This document shows, piece after piece, positions 35,702 to 47,700 of a DNA stretch of 64,000 nt. The notes beneath the pieces were generated by a model. That model did no database searches. It worked only from the letters and a program-made list of their open reading frames with translations, and was not told where the DNA came from. The translations under genes and the position numbers were made by a program. This DNA is from Henricia sp. BOLD:AAB3569 (lineage: Eukaryota > Echinodermata > Asteroidea > Spinulosida > Echinasteridae): contig JBBELK010000461.1 of NCBI GenBank assembly GCA_037783545.1, positions 930,001-994,000 of the forward strand. Reading direction: 5' to 3'. Within the stretch, counting starts at the first letter, position 1. Every line of letters begins with the position of its first letter.

Positions 35702-38700
35702 ATGGCAGAAAGCGCAGCACAGGAAACCGTGTCAACATCCACGCATGAATGGGATAGATGGCTCGCTGAACTGGAGCAGTTATGGGAGGGTCAAGAAATG
35801 GACAAACTCAGACAGACGTTGGGTAGGAACACATGTCACTAATAAAAACCGAGTAAAGAGGATTTGTTTTCTTATACATTGAACACGGATTTGGGTGAAT
35901 TTATATATTGGAATCGATAGCTTATTCAATTCTAAGATATACTTCCTACTGACACTTCAGTCGCAAATGTTGCATTTCTGAGATAAATAAATGATAAAAT
36001 AACTGCATAAAGTAATGCACAAAATGACGCGGCGAGTGGTGTGTGCGTAAGCGCGACAACAGAGGGCGCTGCGCGCGCGCGTGTGAATGGTTATCTTGTG
36101 CACTAACTGAAGACAATTCTTGAAGAAGAAAACGTGATTTTTCTACAGAAAAGCAACATTTGCGACAAAAGTGCAAGTGGGAAGTATATCTTAAAATTAC
36201 ATTATGTGCTGATTCCAGGAGGTAATTTCCTTAAAATCTTTGTTCAATGTATACGAAAAAAATACCAGTAAAGAATATAGGTATGGAAAAGTAAAAAAAA
36301 ACAACACTTGCAACAATTTTTTTACTAAACTCATTTGTTTTCATTTAAATTGCACAGCGGAAGCTTTCTGCTCTGTGGAACGTCATCAACTTCACGATTT
36401 CATCCTTCATTTGTTGGACAAGAGCCAAGATTTGCGGAAGATGAAACCGTCGTCACTGGGCCTGATTCTACTGAAGGAGTTTTCAGAGTGGATGCCAAGA
36501 CAATGTCGCATGAATCCTAAGGTACAGTTAAATGTGGTAGCTACCTTTGGGACCGTACAAAAATGGCCACTATAAATGTTACAATATGTAGAAAAGCAAA
36601 AGTGAGAATTTTTTTCTCATTTTGCAGTGGCTTGTTTGTTACACATTTCTTTCCTTCATGTTATTACAGTCGCTCACTGTAGGCCCATCGAACCCGCCAT
36701 TCACCATCGGCATGCCCGGTGGTCGAGTGGTTAAGACATCTGCCTAGTATGCAGGAGGTCTTGGGTTCGAGTTCCATTCAAGTGTTCTCGGGAAAAACAC
36801 TTAGTATAGAGTGCATATATCGAGTCGTGCATGGGCAAATTACATTTATTTAACACTGTTTGACGGATACAATAATTCCTTATTTCAGCACATTTCTTCA
36901 CCAGTCAATCATGCACAATTTTCTCCATTGTTGCAGGAGCTACATGATATTATTACCGATGGCATGAAGCTTCAGGCGCTCCGCCTAGCCACTAGTGCCC
37001 ACATGAACTTGTTTGACATGATAAGCCGATTGTACCAGCTATGCAGTGAGGGAAATGAGTTCTTGGCATCACACCTCAGAGTGTTACTAGCCAGAAAACA
37101 GTACAAGGAGGTAGGGTCACTACCAGAGGGTCGATATCACTCTCCTAAGGGGCCGTCCAAAGTTGTCAAAATTTTCACAGTTCTACAGAGCGTAGTATTT
37201 TTCAAGACGCCCCTCCCTCCCCTGGAAATACTACTTATCAACATTTTGTTGTCACTACCTTGAAATGTCAACATATTACAGTGTATGTAAAGTCTACGCG
37301 GCCTTCGAACCCCCCTCCCCCCGCCCCCTCTCCCTCCTCCCCCTCCCCCTCCCCCCCCCCCTCTTCCCTCCCCCTCCCCTCTCCCCCTCCCCCAACCCCC
37401 TCTCCCCCCAACCCCCTCTCCCCCCCAACCCCCTCTCCCCCCAACCCCCTCTCCCTCCTCCCCCCTCTCCCTCCTCCCCCCTCCCCCTCCCCCTCGTCCC
37501 CCAACCCCCTCTCTTCCTATGCTCTGTAGGCCTGTGAAAATGTTGACATCTTTGGACGGCTCCTAATGAAACTTGAAAAGCACTCTTTTGCTGAAGACAT
37601 AATTTTAAAATTAATGAGATGTCGCTTTAAGATAGCAAAGTTGTAAAACAATTTCGTTAATATTTGTTAAAATAGCTTTCTTTTGCCCCATAATGGCTAG
37701 TCAGTTCTTTCGTATGGCCATTTGAACCAATTTTTTTCTGAGATGAAATAATCTCTGAGCACAGAAATATATCTTTCATGATCTATCCTTTTCAATTTTT
37801 TGTTTTTGTTTTAACTTGCAGGCAGCAGTGGCCGCTTACAAACTCAATCTTCAGTATTGTTTCAAGATTGATGAGGTTGGTTACTCTCGTTATTTATTAG
37901 TTTTACTGCTGATAGCTTCTGCTAAGCAAAGTCTTGTGCTTGGTAAAATCTAGAAGAGTACCAGTCAATGGTATTGAAGATAACATGAAATTTTAGCTGG
38001 TAACATGTTTTAAGCACAATTTTATTGTGCTAAGCAGTGTTTTCTGCCAAACAGTAAGGCCTGACCGATATATCGGTTTGCCGATAAAGCAAAAAATATC
38101 AGCCGATATCGGTTATAAGCATTTTTACTTGTCAAATATCGGTATCTACATTAGCCTAAAATTTTGGGTTTGATCTTACAAAGGGCGTGTTTGTTTTAAG
38201 ACGGATCCGAATCCAGATCCTAGGTTGTGTCACCGCGCAGAAACAAACCAAACTGCTCTCAACTCTGATCTCAAATCACGTGAATTGCAATTTATTTACC
38301 AAATTTGTCAAATTTCTGTTCCAAATTTCTCCCACGATATTCGTCGTTAATAAATAAGCAGCCTAATTTGTTTGTATCGTGTGTTGCCTCTGAAAATTGA
38401 AAAGACACAGTTTTACTAACACAAAAATCTTCGCAATGTTTACGTCACCATTTTGGATCTAGTGCTGAACCATCTCTCGAGAAGGATTCCACAGATCACA
38501 GATCTCAAACAGGATGTGCGCGAAGTAAACGAGTTCACCTTAGATATGCGCCAATCTGAATCCGTCTGAAACAAACACGCCCTAAGCAGCTGCATGAATT
38601 AGAACCCTGCTCATGTTTATCAATGCCCTGCTCATGTTTATTAATGCCCTGCTCATGTTTATTAATGCCCTGCTCATGTTTATTAATGCCCTGCTCATGT

Positions 38701-41700
38701 TTATTAATGCCCTGCTCATGTTTATTAATGCCCTGCTCATGTTTATTAATGCCCTGCTCATGTTTATTAATGCCCTGCTCATGTTTATTAATGCCCTGCT
38801 CATGTTTATTAATGCCCTGCTCATGTTTATTAATGCCCTGCTCATGTTTATTAATGCCCTGCTCATGTTTATTAATGCCCTCAAAACAATTGGTATTGCT
38901 TCTCCTTTTTCTTCTTAAAGATATGTTTGCCGTTGATCTTTCAAGACAAGGTGAACCTGGTTGAGAAATACGTCCAGGACAACAAAGACGTTCAGATTGA
39001 GCTGATTAAGAGACTAGACTCCTTCTGTGCTAAAGACTCGGGCCTAGTTGACTTCATCGAGTAAGGAGCACAATAACTGAAGAGTTTCATCGCAAAATGC
39101 AATAAACACTAAATCCAAAAAATTGAGATCATGGTGTTAGTACATTCTCGATTGGTGGTCATATACATTTGTCGAATAGATTATTGGCAAACTGTGTTGT
39201 ATCCCACAAAAAAACTTTTTATTTATTAGAATTTGCCATTGACTGTAGTGCTTAGTTGTAATACAAAATGACAGTTTTCTTAAAATGCCAAATATGGATA
39301 TACATGTAAAGCTGATCTCTGGTTACGGTTGTGAAAATTTGGCTGGTACTGGGCTCATACTGGGCTCATACTGTGATCATTAATTTGTTTTTTTGTTCTT
39401 TTCGATTGGTTTATTCAGCACATTAAACGTCCCAGGAGCTAGAAAGGAGAAACTCCGCCCCAAGAACCTGAGCAAGTTGGTTCTCCGTCTAGCTAAACTC
39501 TTCAAACTGGATCCTATTATCTTTCCAAACACAACATTCCACCGTGATTTGGGAGCAGTGCGTTTCTTGCTGTATAAAAAGTACATTGAGGTAAGCCATT
39601 GGCTGTCAGTTGGCTGCCAAATGGTCGCCAATTGGCCGCCAAATGGTCGCAAATTGTCTGCCAAATGGTCCCCAATTGGCTGCCAGTTAGCTATTGTTTG
39701 GTGAGAAATGCAATTGACCACTCTCACAGACGCCTATTTTGTAAAACAAAATACGGCGAAATCTGTAGGAAGTGACATTATTGGACCGACTGGAACAGTC
39801 GATCTTTCGACTTCTGGTGAACCGAGTCGCTCCTAATTGTTTCATACGTTGATCTTTTGGCGAACTTAATTCAAATTCTGGCAATAATTTAGTACGGTGC
39901 GACTCGGGTGCACCAGTATGAAACTGGTGTAAATTTGTCACAATCCAGTGCCTAATTTAATGCATCCCTTGTCAATCTTTTGATAGTTACAGTGAAACCT
40001 GTCTATTGTGGCCACCCTAAAAAACTGGCCTGGCCTGGCCACTATAAACAGGTGGCTTCTTTATGGAGATTGCTTAAAGGCACAGGCTCTTCAACAATGC
40101 GCGCGCGCCAAATTCGTGCCACGAAATACGCAGCTCCACGTCTTCGCTATGGAGCCGCGTATTTCGTAGCACGAATTTGGCGCGCGCGCATTACTGATGA
40201 GCCTGTGCCTAAGTATTATACACAAGGCATTTGGACCAAAAACAGGGTGGCCACTATAAGCAGATGGCCACATTATCAAGGTGGTCTTAATGCATAGTTC
40301 CGAGATTGCCCAGTTAACCCCGCCCCTTAGATATTGTTGCTATGTGCTCACAAGCCATCGCAAAAAATGACGACATTAACGTACAAAGCAACGGGACTTG
40401 GCATGGAAAGCACAGATTCATTGGAGAAAACTCAAAAGTATTTATGTTTTGGGGTCGACAGTTACCGTAGCACACACTGAGCGAAGGGCTAGTAATGCAG
40501 GGATGACATATATTTCATAAAAATGCGCTTTCCTACCTTTGAACACCGAAATCGCCCGACATTAAAACTAAAATTCACCCGGTCACTGGCGCGTACAACA
40601 TACAAACTGTATGGGCAGAAAATGTGCGTGATTGTGCGATGATTGCATCACTTTGACCTATGTGGGCGCCGTCTGCTAGCTCTGTTGTGATTGGTCGCGG
40701 GTTCGGCTTGATTGACAGGTCGGAACTATGCATTGCAGGTTTGACTACATTGTAATTGTTTCACATCTCGACAGCAAACCATGGATACTCAGAACTGGGA
40801 CGAGCTCATCATTAACACAATCCGAGGCAACCAACAACTACAGGAGGAATTCATCGTACAGCTCCTAGACTATAGAGACCCGACAGCGGCTGCTAAATGG
40901 GCACTGCATTTTGGTATCGATCGAAGGAAACTTAGCAACGAGGTGTTGATGGAGATTGACAAGTATCAAGCGAGGTGATTACTTTGGTGTCATTTATCTA
41001 TTTTTATTACATTTGGGATTGTCCAAAGTTTCCACTTTTAGAGTCGTACAAAGAGAAAAAGGGGGTAAAAGGCTGAAAATGACTTTACATTTGCTGTAGA
41101 ATCTTGATTCTTTTTAATTTTTTTAAAAGCTTGCACCGCATTATAGGAGCAAACAATCTCCCACCCCCCAAAAAAAGCAAATATGTAACGACAAAAAATA
41201 CTCATTTCACTGAATGTTGGCCTTGAGTTTTCGTCTTGAAGAAATCCTTTGAAAAAACCCACTAAAATAAAAAAAGGAAAACGGTGTTTTTTGATAAATT
41301 ATCAGTGTTTCTTCAAAATTGCCCACAAATTGCAAGATTTTCATATACATGTATACTATAAACAGGAGCAAAAATTCCAAGAACAAGCCTTAAAATGTCA
41401 CATTTAACTACTTTTTCTCCAAACTTAATAGAACAAAATGAATATAGTGGAGCCTTTAGTGTACTTTTTTAACAAAATAAGGATTTGTCACTTTATATAA
41501 AGAATTAAAAGAACTAAAATTTTCCGTTAACTAGCCTCTGTGGTGTTCCATCTTTCAGTCCTCCTCCCTCTGATGTCAGTGAAAACTGGGATGAGGATTT
41601 GATACCATTCTATCAACTGAACCTACCCCTTGATCATATTTTGATGGTCAGTAGCCAGGAATCACTCGAGTTGTGCAGCACACGCATTCTTCAGGTACAC

Positions 41701-44700
41701 ACATTTTCCTAAAGTTAGAACTTGTTCATTTGTCTTTGGAATGGCCATGAATCCATAATATAATTTGAAATTTTGAGGTGTCCTTCACTGTGTAGAGAAA
41801 AATACGTTTTTGTTGTAAATTGAGATAAATTGAGCTCAAAGCTAATTTTACTTTGTAATAAAAATGAGAACAAAAAAACAAAAAAGGATAATATTCTTAT
41901 TTTGTCGAGATAATGGTAAAAATAACTTGCCGATGAAAAGCAATATCTCATCCAAGAGCTGTTAACTTCAGTAAACTAAGATATAAAAAAATGTTTCAAT
42001 TCATTTTTCGAGTGCATGGACAATCTGCACTCAGTATTTTGATGAATAATTACTTTTTTTTACTCCTGACAGGATGGTCAAATCGTGGGCATTGACATGG
42101 AGTGGACGCCATCTTTTACAGCTACTCGGATTACTAGGTAAGCACATAAATGGGTGAACTGCCTCGCCCTGCCTCACCCTGCCTCGCCCTGCCTCGCCCT
42201 GCCTCGCCCTGCCTCGCCCTGCCTCGCCCTGCCTCGCCCAGTCTCATCTTTCTATGTTCCTCACTCCCCTGCAGGGTAGCCCTAATCAAACTAGCCACAA
42301 CAGACTGGGTCTATCTTCAGGACATGCCCTGCCCCGCCCTGCCCCGCCCCACCCCACCCCTCCCCGCCCCGCCCCGGCCTGCTCCGCAATGTTCCCACTC
42401 CCCTACAGGGTGGCCTTAGTCCAGCTAGCCACAGCTGACTGGGTCTATCTCCTGGACATGCCCTGCCACGCCCTACACCCCCCCCCCCCCCCAGTCTTAT
42501 CTAAGACCCACATTTTTCCCGATCCCCTACAGGGTGGCCTTAGTCCAGCTAGCCACATCTGACTGGGTCTATCTTCTGGACATGCCCTGCCACGCCCTAC
42601 ACCCCCCCCCCCCCCCCAGTCTTATCTAAGACCCACATTTTTCCCGATCCCCTACAGGGTGGCCTTAGTCCAGCTAGCCACATCTGACTGGGTCTATCTT
42701 CTGGACATGCCCTGCCACGCCCTACACCCCCCCCCCCCCCCCCCAGTCTTATCTAAGACCCACATTTTTCCCGATCCCCTACAGGGTGGCCTTAGTCCAG
42801 CTAGCCACATCTGACTGGGTCTATCTTCTGGACATGCCCTGCCACGCCCTACACCTCCCCCCCCCCCCCCCCAGTCTTATCTAAGACCCACATTTTTCCC
42901 GATCCCCTACAGGGTGGCCTTAGTCCAGCTAGCCACATCTGACTGGGTCTATCTTCTGGACATGCCTGTTCTCATGAATGACGAGACCAACAAGACCACA
43001 GCGTTCTTTCAAAACTTTTTGTCAAGTACCAAAGTTCTGAAACTGGGTGAGTTATTAGATAATTCACAGCTGATATATCAGTGTATTGACCTTAACACCC
43101 TGCCCACCCCTCAAAGTACTTAAAAGTGTATGATGTCCTAAAATTAGATAAATTGGGAATACAGCATTCTGCTTGTAACATTTTAGGTCCTATTTCCTTG
43201 TTCTTCATTGTTTACATTACTGACAATGCAAGGTTCTTGTTACAAGAAGTTGGTGTGCAAAATCCCAATGATCTTGAGGTTCAGCTGTACTCATCCGCAC
43301 TTGGTCCATCCTCTGGAGGGGATGAAAACCATCATGTGCTAAGAAGGAGACTCTTGTGATTGTCTAGTAATGCTGGCAGTTAATTAAACAAAATTTATAA
43401 TTTTCTTTGCATGATTTATTTTGTTTTAACCCTCGATTGATTGATTTTTAGGTTTTGGGATTAGTGGCGACTTTCGGATGCTAACCAAGTCATACCCCAG
43501 CCTGAGGCAGCCTGTTTTAGAAGTCCAGCGGATGGTAGATTTGCATGCACTCAGTAAACAAGTAAGTCCCTATAAATGCACATTAGAACACTATTTCTAG
43601 CAACTACTTACCATTTGGCCGAGTTTGGGTGGTCTATTAATACAGGTTAACTCGTTCTCGCACCCAAACGACGGGAACACAACCTGAGAACAGGATCATA
43701 CGCCACCTATCCGTCAAGAACAAGTTACCTGGGTCAAGATCAGTCCACCCTAACTCCACGTTTGTGTGCAGATTTGAGACATAAAACAATTTTGAATATT
43801 TTATTTTGACATTTGGAAATCAAATCCAAGAAAGTAAATGCCAGAAAATAGGCAAATTGATTATCTCCCATGAGAAATGATTATCTCCGACTAAGAATTG
43901 ATTGCTTTCTGTGATGTAGAACATCCGAGAATGTTTTGTGGTCAACGGTCACGCGCGTACACGCGCATGCCACTAGACGCACATGGGCACACGTAAAAAA
44001 ATACTCGCCAGCGTACTTTCATTCGAAGATGCCACACGCGCGCACGCATTGCGATACGTTCAAATGATTGAGCATGCACTGCAGCTTGTAAAAACGAAAG
44101 TGCTTTTGCTTGATCACAGTTTTTAGCCTGAAGAAATACATTTTTATCTTTAAGTAACAGAGGTAAGTGTAACCAATGCGCTTTTATTGCTGTTTTGGCC
44201 GGTTATCACTCGAGCCACGTGAGTCATGAAAAATGACAACCAAAATGGTGGATGTAAGGGGTGACGTCACTGGAAAGCAATCAATAGAGTATTATTATTA
44301 TTTCCTCTTTACCCAAATTTGTATCAGATCCTGGCAGCCCAACCTGACATCTTAAAGGTACAAGACGCAACGGCCGCTAATAATTATAGGAGCTCATCTG
44401 TGAAGGGACTGAGTGAATTGACTCTCATGTGCTTTGGATTAGCTCTTGATAAAAGGGAACAGTTGTCAGACTGGGAAAAGCGCCCCCTTAGGTCATCGCA
44501 AGCCCAGTACGCAGGTGAGCACACATACAAAAATGCCTGTGCACACCCATTTAATATAAAGTCATCTTCAGTTATCGTTTTTTTATAAGAAGATTATCTT
44601 GAGCAGAATCATTGCATTGGATAATTGGAACCACTTCTATCTTCCATTTGAGTAAGGTTTTCGTGAACAAATGGTTATTTTATTTATTTCTTCTTTACCC

Positions 44701-47700
44701 TGGGGGAACCTCTCAGTGAAACACTGTTTTTCAGAGGTGCCCAGCAACTACAAGAAACTGCCTAAACATCGAGATACATAGGCGTGTGGCGCCTTCGGCT
44801 GCCGAGCCAGGAACACCGGGGTGAATCCCCTTCTCTTTACGAATGAATGCTCTGGGATCTTTTAAGTGCGTTACACAACACACTGGACCAACGGCTTTAC
44901 ATCCCTTCCAAAGGATGGAGCAAGTGTGTTTAAGTGCCTTGCTCAAGGGCACAGGCACCGCAGCCGGGGATCGAACCCGCAACCCCAGGTTTTCACCCGA
45001 GTAATGCGAGTCAGTGGCCTAAACCGCTCGGCCACGGTACCCCATTATAATTTTGATTATAATTTTGGGCCATTGCAAATCTTATATAGACTACTTTACG
45101 GTGACGTCATGCCTTCTACCATTTTGGGTATCATGACCCACGTGGCCCGAGTGTTGACCAGAGTGAGAAAAATGTATTGGTTGCACTGACTTCTGTTGCT
45201 TAACCTTGCTTTAGGTTGTTGCACTATGGCTGTTGCGCCAAGCAAGATAAATATGTCTTTCTTCTTCAGGCTACATCAAGATCATGTATTAAAAAACACT
45301 TCTGTTCTTACAAGCTGAGTACATGCTCAATAATGTAAACGTATTGCAACGCGCATGTGCGACATTTTTGAATGAAAACACACTGATGGGTATTTTTTAT
45401 GTATGTTTGTGTGCGTCAATTGGCGTGCGCATGCATGGCAGGTGACACCCAAACATTCCCGGATGTTGCACATGGCTGAAAGCAGTCTATACAGGATTTT
45501 AAAATGTCTTCCTCATTCTTTTATCAGCTCTAGACGCTTTCTGCCTACTGGAGATCTACTCTTACTTAAAAGCCAAAGTAAATGAAGCATGGCTGGACAT
45601 TGATATGGAACCTGTGTTCTCCTCTCCGAAGGCAGCCAAGAAACCCAAAGTCAAAAACAAGGAGTCAAAACGACCCAAGAATAAAGCCCCGCCTTACAGT
45701 TTCAAGGTAACATGAACAGAGTGTTATAACCACTGATCTGTTTAAAGGCCCTGTAGATTATCTGTTTTTGAGCGATTCTGCGAATAAAACCATTATAAAT
45801 CAAAAGAAAGACATCAACAAACTCATCCGAAGAAATTTCAGCTTTGTCAAATGTACCACGTTTTAAAAAAAAATGGCGGGGTGTTTCAAATATTCGTTCT
45901 CAGTTGATCGAGTACTATGTGGCTTGTGTCATCCACTCTGTGGCGCACATCATATACTGCGTGTGCGCATCGCGTTGGAACACGCACACGCAGTACACGC
46001 GTAGATGCTAACCAAAAATGAGAAATTTCATCTTTACAGATTATTTTCTGGTAAAATTATACCATTTTGAGCGGAAACCTTTCATTGGGTAGTTGCTATT
46101 AATTCAATCTTTACTTTCAGAACTTTTCCCTTGTAAACTCGTCGGTTATTTGTTGGGGTCATTGCAAATGATACACTGGGCCTTTAAGCCAGTTGTGCCA
46201 CAAGGAGCCTGAAGCCTAATGCCTATAGTGGCTGTAAGCGTTAACCAGCCCCACAATGTTTAACTCTCATTACGGAATTTGTTCAAGGTCTGTGTCGTAA
46301 TTAATTGAAGTTTATGTGTACAGGCGAGAAGCTGGCAGCGGCTTGTTAGCTGAGAGTAGACATTTCTCAAGCCGCTATGAGCGGCTCGCCGTATGGAAAG
46401 AGTTAAATACTTCACATGTACACACTGTACTCAGCTTTTGATTAAGGTACCAATACGTATGTTCTCTTGTACGGATGTGACAATTTTCCCATTCTTAACC
46501 AGTGATATCTCATATTAATGGCATGACTCTAGGCGTCTAGTGGGGTACCGTGGCCGAGTGGTATGGGTCATTGACTCGCAATCATAGGTAAAAACCTGGA
46601 GTTGCGGGTTCGAATCCGGCTGTGGTACCTGTGCCCTTGGGCAAGGCACTCAACCACACTTCCTCCATCCTTCGGAAGGGATGTAAAGCCGTTGGTCCAG
46701 TGTGTTAGGTAATGGTAACGCACTCTAAAGATCCCAAAGCATTCTTTCGGGAAGAGCAAGGGGATCATCCTCGGTGTCTCTGGCCATTTCTAATTTCTAA
46801 TTCTTCATAGGTTTCCTCGCGCTTGCGAGTGACAGTGCAATGAGCACTATTGAGGAATCCTACCAGAAAGAAATAATAATAATAATAGCGTGTTAATCAG
46901 AAAACGGGTGCTTATGTGTTTTATGAAATTGGGTCCAAGTCCTTATGTCTCTGAAACATGGCATTTTAATTTTTTAATTGTTGAACTGTGCCAGTAAGTG
47001 AATATCGGTACATTAGTTTGAGTGTTAATTTTTTCGGAATCCTTATTTTCAGAGTGCTTTAAACGATGCTGGTCAACCACTACGCCCTGCAGATTTGTCA
47101 GTAGTCTGTGACACTATGTTACAGGGTTTGGGGAGGCAGCTCAGGTCATGTGGCGTTGATGTTAAGATTCTGGAAACTACAGACGAACATGACGAGGCAG
47201 CTAAGGTAACTGATAAGACGTCAAAGGAATAAGATAACATGGTTTAATGGTGGATAGTCGATAATGAGCTCCTCAAGGTGTTTGTAGTTGGCAAACTAGT
47301 TCTCGATGTGAAATTTTCGAGTATAAGTTTCTGTTTATACTTCTTGGACCCTTGAAATTTAGTTTCTTTCGGAAAATTTATCCCTAAATTTCTCAAATAT
47401 GGCATCCAGTTAGCATAAAATGTGTCAGTTGGTGCACAATTTGGCTCATCAAGTCCTTTAGTAAGTAGAAAACATGAAATCAACTTTCCTCAGAATGCTT
47501 AGTTAAGCTATTTTAACAACAAATGTAAGTCTCACAGATAGTCACTGTTGTTAGCACAAATGTGACCCGCTCTGCAAAAAAGGGTCTTAAGTCGCGCTGG
47601 CTAGTATTCTTTTTGCGACCATAAAAAGAAATCTGTGGCATTTCATTCATTAAAATACCTAAACACAAATGAAATTCCAGGCGTAACGCAGACATTCCAG

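Noticed and set aside
36713..36800. Possible tRNA gene (A and B boxes)
   Set aside because: The 5' acceptor arm GCCCGGT has no 3' partner at the right distance and no anticodon arm closes cleanly; better explained as a SINE remnant.
37260..37537. Pro/Ser-rich and Gly/Glu-rich open frames
   Set aside because: Translation of a polypyrimidine tract in EXD3 intron 3; no start context and low complexity only.
38582..38964. Repetitive proteins FINALLM, CSCLLMP and MSRALIN on both strands
   Set aside because: Products of a 21-bp minisatellite read in different frames, within an EXD3 intron.
42275..42328. First exon-head copy considered as a genuine alternative EXD3 exon
   Set aside because: No GT donor follows the copy, and read-through gives a proline-rich tail and a stop, so it cannot be a productive internal exon.
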